Assembly (NCBI GenBank): GCA_022495005.1
Contig: JAGYXB010000018.1
Span: forward strand, 1,860,001 to 1,924,000
Origin: Rhyacophila brunnea
Lineage: Eukaryota > Arthropoda > Insecta > Trichoptera > Rhyacophilidae
Direction: 5' to 3'
DNA: 64,000 nt
Shown here: positions 22,101 to 33,740 of the stretch, piece by piece
Position numbering within the stretch: position 1 is the stretch's first letter
Layout of the letters: every line of letters begins with the position of its first letter
Program-made: the position numbers and the translations under genes
Notes under the pieces: model-generated
The model's input: only the letters and a program-made list of their open reading frames with translations
Told to the model about the DNA's origin: nothing
Databases searched by the model: none

Positions 22101-23985
22101 TATCCCGAAATTGTTGTGTTATAACAATACGAATTGTTATTTTGATTTTGTATTGTTTAATTTTGAATTATATAATATATAAGTGATATAAATTTTTAAA
22201 ATATATTATTAATCATACGCACAATAATCCATTATGAATATAAGTGGATTCTAGAGAATACTTTTTTAGTGTAACTAAGAAAAACAAAATCCTATAAGGA
22301 AGTAGCGTCATGAAAACCTATTTAATTTTGCATAGTACGTATTATAGGTATACTGATAGAAATTAGAAGAATATTATGATAGTAATAATTCACTTATCAT
22401 GTTAAATATTATAGGCATTTGCATTTTTGCAGATCTATTCATTACGGTTATCACTTTAGCACGTTTCCGTTATTTTCATGGTTCCAAATTAGCACAGAAG
22501 GCATTCTATAAATTATACGGTTATTGGCGGCTATCTCTAATTCGTAATATGGCAAAAATTTGGGTTGGTAGACATGTCAGTGAAATTTAGATATTATGTT
22601 CGTGCTGACGAACCCAAGCGGATAAGACCGAAAACAAATGGATAAAGCCGAACAATCGCCGTCTTGTCGGTAATAAGCTGAACACAATAATTTTGTATTG
22701 ACATGTCAGACATATCAACATAACCTACTATTTTATTAGTCATCTCATTACGATTGCAGCAAGACAGCCGGATCTTTTGTCTCAATTCTCAATATATAAT
22801 TGACGTACAAGACTTTTTCTCAAAGTTAGCATAGCCAAGAGAAGAGCTGTTAAAAGATATCACCTTTTGACAGTTCAGACGGTTAACTTTTTTACATAAT
22901 TTTACATTTAAGTAACATTAAAGTGATAAAAATGTGATATATGTATTTATCACAATTAGCTCTTTTTATGTTAAGTGATATGTAAGAATAAGCCTGATGA
23001 CGTTAAAAAGTTTGAACTGTGAAATTATTTTTGCTGTATTATAAGAATGATATTTAGAATATGGTGCTAGATAGAATAGTTCAGTTAAATAAACTCACGA
23101 ATAAAAATAATAGCAAATACACCGGAGTGCAAAAATTATGTAACCTGGCTGATGTTTAAAAAGATGCCAAAACTAACAAATGTTTGTGGTGCAAGATAGA
23201 ATGAGGAAAACATTAGTTCACTAGTGACGTAAGCCGAAAAGTTTATAAATGAAGAACTTGGTTTATCAAAGGAGACGATTCTGTGAAAATGGCGCCAAGA
23301 CGTGTTTTCTCTTCATCTGTCTCGCTGGCTTTGGGGGTTACCTTATTTTTTTATGCAACATACTGATTTAATATTTCTTGATTATATTTATTTCCTTAAG
23401 AGTTATAATTAAGGTGATGTACCTACCAGAGGAATCTAGCGTAAAAATACGAAGCTTGCAATTTGAGACATTTTTTTGATAATTATTGTAATATTAGCCC
23501 GTTTACTTTAAATTTACTGGCGACAGTATGTATCATCGCGACCATAATGATAAAATTCAAATGTAAACACGTATTATCATGCATGTTGCAAGACTGCATG
23601 CATGGGTCAAAAAAGTTTACTGGCTTCTGAATTTTCATGCGATATTTGCAACTTCCATGATGTATGTCCTTGCGCAGTGGAACGATAGTGGTGAACATAC
23701 CGGAAAAATACGAACTACACTACGGAGACTATTTTGACGTTTAACATTTTTCATAATTTGTCAAATAGCACCGTATAATGACAACATCGAGTTTAGATTA
23801 CGCCTGAAGAATGAGATTGGTGAGGCAGTCAGCACTTTTGCGTGTAAATAGTTATTATCGCGATAGTTTAATTTACACACTATTGGTACCGCTAGTAAAT
23901 CCGCGCTCTTTACAGGCGCTATTATGCAGTAACAATATATTTTGGACGATGATGAAAATTTGAAGACATGGTGTATTATTATCAC
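22101..23985. other. No recognised gene
   Basis: AT-rich stretch with small open frames. A 25-codon frame starting at about 23289 (MAPRRVFSSS...) has a hydrophobic tail but no supporting context. Confidence 0.35.
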
Positions 23986-23987
23986 GC

Positions 23988-24186
23988 TGGCGGGTCTCGT
24001 ATGAGCTTTGCAGTGGGTAAGGCACTGGCCTTCCACCCGAGAGTTCTGGGTTCGATTCCCGGTGAGGACACAATATTAATGTGTTTTTCTCAAAACCAGG
24101 TTGTTTGTGATTGTTCAAAATTACTACTAACAACTACCTCATACGAAAAAGCAAGGACATGGCTATTATTAATTGAAAAAAAAAAC
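23988..24186 (+). repeat. tRNA-derived SINE (family 2)
   Basis: The head contains GGTTCGATTCC (24049-24059), a near-perfect RNA polymerase III B box, and upstream GCAGTGGGTAAGGCAC as a degenerate A box. The segment between resembles a tRNA-Gly(TCC) arm. The expected acceptor stem does not pair, so this is a SINE head rather than a functional tRNA gene. The body ends in an A-rich stretch (about 24174-24184). Its tail words (CATACGAAAAAGCAAGGACA) recur with changes at 59596-59656. Confidence 0.7.
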
Positions 24187-24789
24187 CTTATCACGGTTTT
24201 AAAGAGAACGTACTTATTAGGTTATTGATACTATTAATCTGAACTCTTTACTAATTGTTTCCTCGTGGGCGTTGTCTAGATAAGAATATTATAGAATGTA
24301 GGTGTCGTTGAACATAATCATTGAATTAATACGCGTTATCATTTTGGTCGTTTAAAGAAAGGAGGGTTAGACCTCTGAGGTAAAGGTGACTAGGGATTAA
24401 CGACCCTTAATGGGGGGTGTGGTAAAATTAACAAACCTAACCAGGGGGTGTATCTTCACTTATATTATTTAATAATAAAACATCCCATTAGTGAATGTGC
24501 ATTAAAATAAAATCCAAAAACTTATACATTACTTATATGTCATGATTACAATGAACTCAATATAAATAATTATGAAAAGTTTTCTTTCAATATTTTTAGC
24601 TATAACAGAAAACAATTAATTGATTATTAATTTAACTTCTATATATTTTTAGTAACTCTGACCTTAAATAAATGTTGGCGTACAATAATTGTTGTATGGA
24701 TAATAATATTTAATATTGCAAAGCATTTCGTATCGTGCTACAGAGTATGGCTATGTGTAATAACATCCACTTTGGCAACACGTACGGGG

Positions 24790-24854
24790 TATATAAAAAA
24801 TCACCCCTTTATCTGAGGCTCAGATTTATTACCTGGGGTTCGCATTTCGGTTTC
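24790..24854 (+). promoter_or_regulatory. Candidate arthropod core promoter (TATA plus initiator)
   Basis: TATATAAAAA begins at 24790 and TCAGAT at 24820, placing the initiator A 32 bp downstream of the first T of the TATA box, the spacing and sequence expected for a Drosophila-type TATA/Inr promoter. A downstream GGTTT at about +28 is close to a DPE. The next ATG (24924) opens only about 36 codons, and a GTAAGT donor-like site lies near 25098, so an untranslated or short first exon is possible. No downstream exon is recognised, so it could be a chance or orphan promoter. Confidence 0.35.
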
Positions 24855-25099
24855 CTTTTTCGCTAAGTGACCGCAGTTAACTCAACGCAGAAAGAAGGCT
24901 GTAAAAAGTTTTAATTGTAAAGAATGTCTGCAAGATTGCGTTTATTATTTAACCAAAGAAAAAAAGAAAATTTCTCGTTTTTCAATTGTCATAGCGAAAG
25001 CGTTTTTAAATGCCGGAGGCGTAGGCCAAGTTAACGTCCTTAATAAAATAGTTACACTCGAAAAGAACTCTTGACAAACTTGTAATCATGAATTAAGTA

Positions 25100-25780
25100 A
25101 GTACTCTGTTATAAGATAAGTTTAATTAAATTATTATCATTTAACTAGTTTGACCTTTAAAAATATCTAAGTGGATTAAAAAAAACAAAAATAGATGAAT
25201 AGACAACCCTCTACATAATTAGTTTGTCTGTTATATTCTGTGATATGGAGGTATTTAGTAAATTATATATTTGTATACCATATTTAAAATAAAATATTTA
25301 TGTAGTAAGTAATTGTATAATAAATGAAACACAATGTAGAAGTATTTTAAAAAAAATGGAACCTATTTCACTTTGAAGATATATAGATTCAAAGTATTAT
25401 TGATATGCCAAGTTTTTGTTATAATATAATAATTCAATTTAATTTATTTTTCAATTTATTTATTTTTTTAACATATTGTGGACATTACAAATTATTAGTT
25501 TAAGACGTTCACAACATGACATTTAGAAACAAAGATATATAAATATATCAGTATTACATAAAATAAGAGATAGATCAGTAGATAAATTAGATAGGTACAA
25601 GGAAGTACACCGGATGAGTTAAGCAGACCCTATTTTAAGAATTTTTAAAACGGCGTCTACCTAAACTTATTCTCACGTAGGTGGAATATATCAACACCCA
25701 AAGCAATTTCATTGAACATAGTAAATATTATATCAGGCTTGCAAATAAAAACCGCAAATCTGATTTAAAAATATATGTTG
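25100..25780. other. No recognised feature
   Basis: AT-rich sequence between the candidate promoter and the RTE remnant; no frame or repeat that I can assign. Confidence 0.35.
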
Positions 25781-25784
25781 CAAA

Positions 25785-25960
25785 GACAAAAGTAATGATA
25801 AACTGCTTTGCTAAACCAAAAGCAATCCTTCAATGGCAGTCAAATTGAGCAGGTCAAGAACTACGCCTATCTTGGACAACACAATATGTGAATTATTGAC
25901 AGTGGTATGTATGATGAGATTGCTTCCAGAACCAAACTGGGATTCAACCAACGTGTGCCA
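25785..25960 (+). pseudogene. RTE non-LTR reverse transcriptase fragment (upstream part)
   Basis: Combining frames, the + strand reads KTKVMINCFAKPKAILQ, then NGSQIEQVKNYAYLGQH, a stop, and IIDSGMYDEIASRTKLGFNQ. 'KTKVM', '(I)EQV..Y.YLGQ' and 'EI..R...G' are successive blocks of RTE/BovB-like reverse transcriptases. Frameshift and stop codons show decay. Its natural continuation resumes at about 26705 after a jockey insertion. Confidence 0.8.
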
Positions 25961-26049
25961 CCAACGCTCACGTTTGCATGATAAATATGGAAATATAAAA
26001 ATTATGAGTAACCCAACGTGGCATGAAAATGTGCATGTAAATTTTTAAA

Positions 26050-26693
26050 AATTTATCTAATTCTACTTCGACCGCTGCAACTTTTATGGTACCATCTTTG
26101 GAAAGTCGACGTTCTATATCTGATCAATATTTTCTTTTTAAGATTATCAATGGTTTTGTTGACTCGCCAAACCTACTCGAAAGGGTGGGTTTCGATTTTC
26201 CATCAAGATTTACACGAAACCAAACTTTGTACCATATCAGTCGCAGCGGTTCTAATTATGCACAAAACTCCTTTATTCGGCGCTCTTGCTTAAATTATAA
26301 TATGTATTTCTCCACCGTTGACCCTTTTAATAATTCACCTGTTTCATTTAAACATGCTATCTCAAAAATTTTGTATAAATAGATATATAATGTATTTACT
26401 TATACATATATATTAATTCTTTTATTTTTCATGTTACTTTTTTCTTTTTCTTTTTTATCTTTTGTATATTATTTAATTATTCATTATTCTTCCTCATTTT
26501 TCTCATGTAATCTTCTTATGTAATTTCTTTATATTTATGTTATTTTACTCTCTATCTTGTTAGGCTTAACTATATTATAATGTATATATGAAAACTTTGC
26601 TGGTTGCATTAACTTTTTATTATTATATTATAAATTTCTGTAATCAATATGTAACTGTTTGTTTTCCTTAATAAAAAAAAAAAAAAAAAAAAA
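26050..26693 (+). mobile_element. 5'-truncated jockey-type non-LTR retrotransposon with poly(A)
   Basis: The frame ending at 26382 encodes PSLESRRSISDQYFLFKIIN, GFVDSPNLLERVGFDFPSR, then NNSPVSFKHAISKILYK and stop. This matches the C-terminal end of jockey/CR1-like reverse transcriptases ('L..RR...D..FLFKI.NG..D.P.LL..V.F..PSR'). A T-rich untranslated region of about 300 bp follows and the insertion ends with a run of about 21 A (to 26693). A 5'-truncated ORF with 3' poly(A) is the standard product of target-primed reverse transcription. It interrupts the RTE copy. No clear target duplication was found. Confidence 0.85.
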
Positions 26694-26704
26694 GCATAAC
26701 GCGT

Positions 26705-27030
26705 GAATACCATAAAATAAACCAATGGATAAGGTAGCATAAAAGAGTACGCGATGTAATAGAGATCGCTATGCGGATAAAATGGCAATGGGCGGGCTTG
26801 TTGCTTGGCGAGTGGACAACCGCTAGACAAATAATATTACACAGTGGTGCCTAAGAAGCAATAAATGCCCACAGAGACGCAAAGACCCGCTGGATAGACG
26901 AATTCATAGAATTCAGTGTATGTACGTGGCAAAAAACTAGGCATCGAGAAGAGTAAAGGGATCTAGGAGAGGCCTTCATCAAGCAATGGATCGACCTCGG
27001 TTGATGATGGTGATGATAATATAATATTAT
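26705..27030 (+). pseudogene. RTE C-terminal fragment with ATG-type tail
   Basis: Frames read RVRDVIEIAMRIKWQWAGLL, EWTTARQIILHSGA, AHRDAKTRWIDEF, and finally GEAFIKQWIDLG before stops and a (TGATGG/TGATGA)n stretch at about 27002-27016. 'KW.WAGH', 'TRWIDE' and 'GEAFIQQWID.G' are the last blocks of RTE-type ORFs. It continues the fragment at 25785-25960 and is separated from it by the jockey insertion. Confidence 0.85.
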
Positions 27031-27221
27031 TTCAACGACACGTGCTTCACTTGCATGATGAGTTTGTTTTCTAACGCTCACCAAGTGAGCAAAACATGTA
27101 TCATAGAAATAAAGACTCTATCTATACATATATGTACATTATTTTATCTGAGTAAATTAAATTATTAATTGAATTTCAATAGACTGGAGAGATGGTAAAA
27201 GGTAGGTATGTAGGTAGGGAT

Positions 27222-27811
27222 CAGTGGCGAAGGGTGGAGGTAGGCTGTTAAGATCTGCCATAAACAGTGCACATTAAACTTTTTCAGACATACGTATTTG
27301 TTTTCATTGAAATAAGAATACAATTTACAGATAGTGTTGGTTAGTTTTTTAAAATTCAATTAAACCATGAGAAACCAAGCCATAATAGATAATAGTCAAA
27401 ATATACATGTCTATCTATTAAATATCTAAAATTATGCAAATAAATCATACATAACTTTGAATATTTTATAAATAGAATAATATTTTTTTATATATTATAG
27501 TTTGGTTTAGGCAGGGCTTAATGAATTAAAAAAAAATAACTAACAATATGTGTAATATGGATTTTTAATCCAACGAAAACAAATAACGATGAATGAAAAA
27601 GTGTGCACAATTTTGTCGTATTAATTGACCAAATTAGACCAAAACTATTATGGTTTCGTTTAGGCAGGGTTTAATTGATTTTTAAAAACTAACTAGCACC
27701 ATCTGTAAATTGTAGTCTTAGTTCAATAAAAACAAATACATATAACTAAAAAAGTTTAGTGTGCACTATTTATAGCGAATCTTAACAGCCTACCTCCACC
27801 CTTCGCCACTG
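27222..27811. mobile_element. hAT MITE with exact 8-bp target duplication
   Basis: The left end CAGTGGCGAAGGGTGGAGG and the right end CCTCCACCCTTCGCCACTG are perfect inverted repeats, and similarity continues inward through GCTGTTAAGAT and, more loosely, for about 200 bp. The octamer GTAGGGAT flanks both sides exactly (27214-27221, 27812-27819). No coding region is present. Related partial copies lie at 37433-37508 and 47633-47985. Confidence 0.9.
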
Positions 27812-27819
27812 GTAGGGAT

Positions 27820-28280
27820 GTAGGTAGGGATGTTTGTTGAATTATAAAACTATGATATTGTATTATTTGGATAATATGGTAGGTTTTTATTTTCTTCTTT
27901 TGTAAATGAATGTATGACGGCTCACAAAATAATGTAACAATCAATGTATCATTTTTCGGAGATTCGGCTGATCGTCTTATAACTGTGAGTTATTTTAAAA
28001 ATCTAATAATAATATTAAAATTTAATTATACTGTATGTTACTGATTAAATTTGATTCGCTTTAATAATTATTGTAAATTATAACAAAATGCCAGCATAGT
28101 TTAGTTAGCACATCAAAATTCTGACAAGGTTACTTGGTACCTCAGGTAGTAAAGACTTCAGATGAAACGAAAAATAAAATGATGAACAGATATTGTAATC
28201 GCTTACTACTAACATGAAGTTTGTCAATATCGGCACTTGACTCATGTCATTTAAATTATTATATACAAAAAATGTTGAAG
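27820..28280. other. No recognised feature
   Basis: AT-rich spacer between the hAT MITE and a SINE-like repeat. Confidence 0.35.
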
Positions 28281-28520
28281 TGATCCGTGACGTCGATTAG
28301 TAATTAAAGTAATACCTAATTTGATTTAAAATACAAAAGCCAATTGGCAATAGTAACTCAATTTGGAAAGCGCCTCAGAGAGTATTGTGAGATCCATCAG
28401 TTAAAATTTGTCGCAATTAGATAGGATATCTATAGGATTCAAGGATTGTAGTCAATGTGCGTGGGCGCGAAATCAGAGAGACATATGTCTGATTCCTGCT
28501 GGGTGGTGTCGTATTAAAAA
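28281..28520 (+). repeat. SINE-like dispersed repeat (family 3), diverged copy
   Basis: The segment with GATTAGTAATTAAAGTAATA and 'ccaattggcaatagtaactcaatttgg' parallels 31500-31600, and CTGCTGGGTGGTGTCG near its end parallels CTGGTGGGTATGT at 31720. The shared order suggests one diverged SINE-like family, though no clean B box remains in this copy. Confidence 0.4.
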
Positions 28521-28718
28521 AAAGGTTTTTTTTTTATATGGTTATATATTTTTTCTTAAGTGTTTTCAAAATGATGTATATTACAATATTTCATTGTAAT
28601 AGTCATTTAAAGAAAAATACCTGTCAACCTCAATATATATATAAAGAGCAGAAAAGTCATTTGTGTTAGTTATATATTTGTATGTAAATGGTTACTAATT
28701 ACTACTACACTACTACAA

Positions 28719-28824
28719 CACAATCACTGCTAACCTTTTAATTACCACATTTTAATAACACGTTAATTATATCTAATGGCCAACGTCTCCAAACGCGCCA
28801 GTCGCGGTGTTAGCACTAAATGAG
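28719..28824. repeat. Dispersed repeat F, copy 1
   Basis: It holds ACACAATCACTGCT, then ATATCTAATGGCCAA and CGCCAGTCGCGGTGTTAGCA. The same words in the same order occur at 47310-47428 and, inverted, at 61311-61430. Confidence 0.7.
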
Positions 28825-29255
28825 TTCATTAATAGTGTTCTTGCTCTGAGGTAAGTAGTGTAACAAGGTATACTTACCAATGATTAATACTTATCTAACT
28901 ACATTAGTCGATTGTTTATTGTATGAATGATGATATTGAATATTTGGTCTGACATTAATGAACGAACATTCGAGTTGTGATTACACATTGTGCTATTGTC
29001 TACTCCGAAATGCAATTGACCATAGAGGTCACATTCCCAAACATTATTATGGCTTATCACGTGCTTGAAACTAGCTTATTTGTGATACCACGAGCTTATG
29101 GCTTAATCACATCATAGCATGTGATTTTAGTTAATTGGTTTCGTTTGTTGTCGTTATGTTAATTAAATTTAATAATAAAATAAAGTAAAATAAAATAAAA
29201 CTTAATAAAATTTTATATATTTTTAACCAATATGCAGAAAATAAAATAAAATAAA

Positions 29256-29870
29256 ATAATTACAAGATAAAAAGAACTTTTTTTATACCACTTATATTAT
29301 TTATATATATTACATATATTTTTTTTAAAGTTTCTGCTGAATCATATAAACTTGACAATTGTATGTATTAATAAAAACTTTTCATTGTACTTGATAGAAA
29401 TACTGAATAAATATTATAGAATACTGAAATGTTATTTTGACATTTCATATCGATTTTCATAGTAACGCACGTATATATTATTATAAATTTAGTTGCTAGG
29501 ACCCACTTAGCAACCAATAATAGTGAGTAGTAAATATTACTTTTAACGATTTTTTTTCCTAAACATACAAAACAAAATTAACTGAAAATGAATTCAATTC
29601 TATTTAACCGGTTAAGTGCCCAAAGCGTCTTTGGACGCCCTAATTACACCAATTCTTATGTTAATTACTATCAATTAATTAATTGCGGCATAGAAAGGAT
29701 TAAAGATGGACAACATTATTAAAAGAATGCATTGTCGTCGTGTTCTGATATATTCTAAAAGTTTCAAATGTCTAGCTAGTCGAAAAGTATGTTAAAAATT
29801 TTGGACAAACATGAAAAAATCTGTACCGGACAAACAAGAATACGAGCTAATAAAAACGTGGTAAAAATAT
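29256..29870. repeat. Dispersed repeat E, copy 1
   Basis: It is the inverted counterpart of 53688-54170. Shared landmarks are the terminal ATTACAAGATAAAAAGAACT, 'gtaacgcacgtatatat', GAATGCATTG, and AATACGAGCTAA at the other end. This copy holds an extra segment (about 29608-29695, around the 'ttaagtgcccaaagcg' words) missing from the partner. Confidence 0.75.
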
Positions 29871-30089
29871 ATATTATTTATCTATGAATATAAGCTGTAA
29901 ATTAAGAAGATTAAATTTAAATTAATTAAATCGTGTTCTAAAATCATAATAATTAATTGAATAATAACTTTAATAGTATAATCATTATAACCTAATAGGT
30001 GGAAAACCCATCCAAAAGTGTTAGAAATAATATTTAAATTCTTAAGCATTTAACATAACAACTACAAGTTAAAATCATCGTTATTATCT

Positions 30090-30480
30090 AAGACGCCCGT
30101 AGCTTAATGTTGGAAATGCATACCGTCCCGTCAGGTGTCGTATTTTTTCTAGAAAATGATATTTGCATGTGTGTATATGCATGAGCTGTTTTCAAATTAT
30201 GTATATTCAATATATTTTTTTTCCGACCATGTCCGATCCTAATAGTATCATATTTATATTTTTTTTCATCCATATGTCATCCACTTGCTCAACCTACTAG
30301 GTCCATAACCTAACTCACACACAAATTGAAAAACAATATGTGTACTTGCCAGATCTAGGATTCGAACCTGGGACCCACGTCGTGATTGTCCAACGTTTAA
30401 GCCGCGCGGCCACCGTGGGCGCAGATAATAGAATGTTACATTCTCAAATTTTATTCGTTGAATAAAAAAAAGTTTAATTT
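30090..30480 (+). repeat. SINE-like repeat (family 3) interrupted by another SINE
   Basis: The head GCCCGTAGCTTAATGTTGGA matches the tRNA-like head at about 31626 (GCACGTAGCTAAATTTAAAA). The tail TGTTACATTCTCAAAT...CGTTGAATAAA (30432-30468) matches the tail at 31767-31800. The two parts are separated by a family-1 SINE inserted in the opposite orientation (30225-30422). Confidence 0.55.
30225..30422 (-). repeat. tRNA-derived SINE (family 1), copy 1
   Basis: The minus strand starts GCGCCCACGGTGGCCGCGCG and has GGTTCGAATCC (30358-30368) as a perfect B box. The body then passes through ACATATTGTTTTTCAATTTG and ends near 'ggatcggacatggtc'. A second copy lies at 62781-63014. The head resembles a tRNA but without a usable acceptor stem. 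Confidence 0.8.
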
Positions 30481-31369
30481 ATTCTTGGTTATTCTTAAGT
30501 AGGCACTTAATGTTAGCATCTATAAATATTTAGAAAGTTTCATTATTTAAAATAACAAGAAAAGATTGCCTAAAGTCCCCCTGCAAAGTTTACACTTTTC
30601 AGGACTTTTTTTTTTGAAAATGTAAAATATTAAGATACTTATGCGTTTAAGATTATATTATTAATCGGATATGAGTTGACGGGGTGTTTTTAAGAATTTT
30701 AAATAATAACTGCACAATGACACAATCTTCAAATAAGATAATGGTTTTGTATGTTGGTACTCCACCTGAGGTTAAAAAAATATCCAATTAAATGGGACTT
30801 CAAAAATATTGCCAAAGTCGATCGCGGTTAACGAGTTTGCCCATCTCCTCCTGAACGTCGATAATTCTGGTAATTAGCATTCTAACCCTTCTTTCCGTAG
30901 AGCTTTAATTGAGCAAAACCTTCCGAGCTTTCTTGACAACTTGAAATGTTAGCAATTAGTTAGTACAAGTTACTTTGCTGAAAGCTCGTTTCAAATTGAA
31001 ACTCTTCATGTTGCTATGCCATACCCGTCTCAATTTGAGTTCTTTATATACCGTAAATGCGAATAATTTATCATATTTTTTCTCCTAATAGTTCTCCTCA
31101 TCACATATATATAGGATAATACAACGTTATTAAGAATTTCATACCACGTGGAACAGTGACAGGGGTTCCACGAGAATTCTCAAAATTTTACAAAAGAGGT
31201 AAAACTTAAAACCAATTTAGTAATATATTATAATAATAATATATTTTATAGTGACATATCTTTAAACAATGAAACAGTTTGAAAAAAAGCTTAATTTGTT
31301 ATCGCGTGAAAAATATTATTATGTTGAGTGGAAAATTTACTTGAATTCTTTGTAGCAAAAGGAATTGAG

Positions 31370-31445
31370 TTTTCACCCGATGTGACTTGAATCTGTAACC
31401 GCTTGATTCACGCCAGTGTGCTTTTCTAATTATGCTACACACATC
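31370..31445 (-). repeat. tRNA-like SINE head, minus orientation
   Basis: The minus strand reads GTGTAGCATAATTAGAAAAG, then CACACTGGCGTGAATCAAGC, then AGATTCAAGTC. It has degenerate A and B boxes in correct order and spacing and is related to the family-3 head at about 31621-31690. Confidence 0.5.
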
Positions 31446-31489
31446 TTACTTAAACAAGTGCAAGTACGTTATAAAAACAAAATATAATA

Positions 31490-31805
31490 TGGAGTAATCC
31501 ATGGTGTCGGTTAGTAATTAAGGCATTTAATTGATACGCAGGTACCTTGATTCAATAAACAATAACCGATAGCCAGCATTGTAACGCAGTTTGATAAGCA
31601 TTTCATTATATTTAAATAAGATGCACGTAGCTAAATTTAAAATGCACAATGGCGCTAATCCAATAGTTACAAGTTCAAATCACGTCGGATATTGTATTTT
31701 CATCTAAATATTGTATTTTCTGGTGGGTATGTATTGTATGTTCAATAATATATAAAATGTTATATTCTCAAATCTTGTGAATTATACGTTGAATAAAAGA
31801 GATAG
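31490..31805 (+). repeat. SINE-like repeat (family 3), fuller copy
   Basis: The tRNA-like head lies at about 31621-31690 (GCACGTAGCTAAATTTAAAA ... AGTTCAAATCACG as a weak B box). It is followed by 'ttctggtgggtatgt' and the tail TTATACGTTGAATAAAAGAG. The upstream part (31500-31600) parallels 28290-28380. Confidence 0.5.
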
Positions 31806-32589
31806 TTTATTAAAGTAACTGCTACTTACTCATATCAATGGTGTGTGTATACATCTAACTACATAGTACCTACATAAATTTTATATTTTAGTTTATAAAA
31901 TACTACCACCCAAATAAAATTTCAACCAATTTTACAAAACTGGTAAGTAGGTGTATATTTCTACATATTATTACATATCCCTTGGAAAATAAATAAATGT
32001 TTTGGCTCTTTATCTTCTATTCCAGTTGTATGAATTTCTCATAACCATTTCGTCCACATCTCACACGATTCTAAATCGCAGTCACTGAATTTTATTGCAG
32101 TTAAACCCATCTCGCAAATTTACATCACGATTGTTTTCACGAGTTTGAGCACTCGTGTATCATAGCCTCGAAATTGTTTGTTTTGATATTAAATATTTAA
32201 ATACATTAAATGGACTAAAACTTTACTATTAAAATATAGTTAAGATATTGGAGAAATAATGATACGATGTTATGTTTACTACATTTATTTAATATCAAAC
32301 AAATTTACCCTAAGGCTCTTTTCACGAACTTTATTGTATACAATTAATAATTGTTTAACGTAGAATTGAATATTTATTCACTTCTTGACATGATGTAAAT
32401 GACAGACATAGAAAGATAAAACAAAATCAAAGTGGATGTCTTATTCTTATCACGTGTTAATCGTGGTATCAGAAACATTGATCTTAATTCGATTTATTTT
32501 TAATTTAACACTGCAGTATACCATGAGGGTACAATAACAATATATTATTATACATTATCGCAGAATAACCATATTTCATAAAATTATTT
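31806..32589. other. No recognised feature
   Basis: AT-rich sequence without frames or repeats that I can assign. Confidence 0.35.
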
Positions 32590-32810
32590 AATATCATCAT
32601 CATCAGCCTGAATCTATCTACTGCTAGATGAAGGCCTCTTGAAGCTGCTTTCACTTCTCTCGGTCCTGTGCGTTGCGTTGCTATGTACTTCCACAGAACT
32701 TTATCATTTCATCGATTCAGCGGCCACTAGGTCTACCTTGCGGACGTTTTTTAACTCTTGGATACCACTGGATGACTTAATTTGTCCAACAATTGTCTCT
32801 TCTTCGAGCT
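32590..32810 (-). pseudogene. RTE 3' end, minus orientation
   Basis: On the + strand it begins with CATCATCATCAGCCTGAATC (the reversed tail) and continues with ACTGCTAGATGAAGGCCTCT and TCTCGGTCCTGTGCG. These are commonplace features of the 3' end of RTE-type insect elements. On the minus strand, frames give pieces like 'HRTERSESSFK' and, after shifts, a EAFI-x-Q-x-IDSG-like tail, the same ending as at 27000. It is too decayed for a continuous frame. Confidence 0.65.
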
Positions 32811-33224
32811 ATGTGTCCAGCCCATCTCCATTTATATTATAGTAATTACATTAAAATTATCGGGCATCCAATGCAAAAGAACCACAAGTGATAAAATCTT
32901 GATTTTCTGTTTTAAATGCAAAAATAATCGTAGGATTCATTTAATTATACTCTAAAAAAACCAGAAGTATAATTCATTAGGAAAACAAAAGAAAAAGATC
33001 TTCATACTCGATTTTAAGTAGATGCAAAACTTCAAATGCAATTTTCTCGAAACTAAGAATTTGCAGTTATAATCTTTTTGCATTCGGTGGGCAATATGTG
33101 TATTGTGACTTCAAAAAAAATGAACCTGGTGCCCTTAGTGTAAGATGCCAGTGTCTCACGTATTAGATTAGAATACTTCATATTGAGAAGTTTGTGCTAT
33201 TTAGTATTTTAGGTATGATGAGGT
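32811..33224. other. No recognised feature
   Basis: AT-rich spacer. Confidence 0.3.
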
Positions 33225-33740
33225 GTGTCGTTGGTTGCTTGGATGTTGTGAGAGAAGAGTTTATTTATCGTTACAAGAATAAATAAATACAATAATAAAG
33301 ATGACAGCGTGAGGTTATATTCGCGGGTACGGATATACTGGTGAGATGGATGTGATTGAAAGATTGCTTATCTTAATGAACTGAGAGACTGGACTCGAGT
33401 GGAATGGTGATTGAGTATGTAGAGTGACCGAATTCAACATAATAGTGCTGCGTTGAGTGGAGGACTAATGATGATTGTCGTGCGTCGCGTGACGGACTCG
33501 ATTAATGAATGAGGATTTGTGGATTGTCCTTATTATTTATACAAAATACAGTCTATACATTACAAGAAATAATATTACCGCAATTAACAAATCATTATAG
33601 ACCCTACTGATCTAGTTATTATTATGATTGTGGAAATTCTGACGATCATTTTCGCTCCATTGTTTTATTTTGGTAACAGCACATACATGATATTAAAGTG
33701 TGTTACCCATAAAATGGTATGATTGCTGCAGTATAATTAT
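33225..33740. repeat. Dispersed repeat D, copy 1 (possible solo LTR)
   Basis: Shared landmarks with 54574-55015 in the same orientation are GATGACAGCGTGAG, AATGAACTGAGAGACT, CGTCGCGTGA and ATATTAAAGTGTGTTA. Length (about 0.45-0.5 kb), composition and the absence of inverted termini would suit a solo LTR, but I could not define TG...CA borders or a target duplication. Confidence 0.6.

Noticed and set aside
23289..23366. 25-codon frame MAPRRVFSSS... with hydrophobic tail
   Set aside because: Too short, no downstream exon or donor convincingly in frame; the hydrophobic tail is common in T-rich DNA.
23988..24065. Functional tRNA-Gly gene
   Set aside because: The B box is excellent, but the acceptor stem does not pair and SINE body sequence follows.
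30355..30422. Functional tRNA gene on the minus strand
   Set aside because: The same head with the same body recurs at 62.8-63.0 kb, so it is a SINE.
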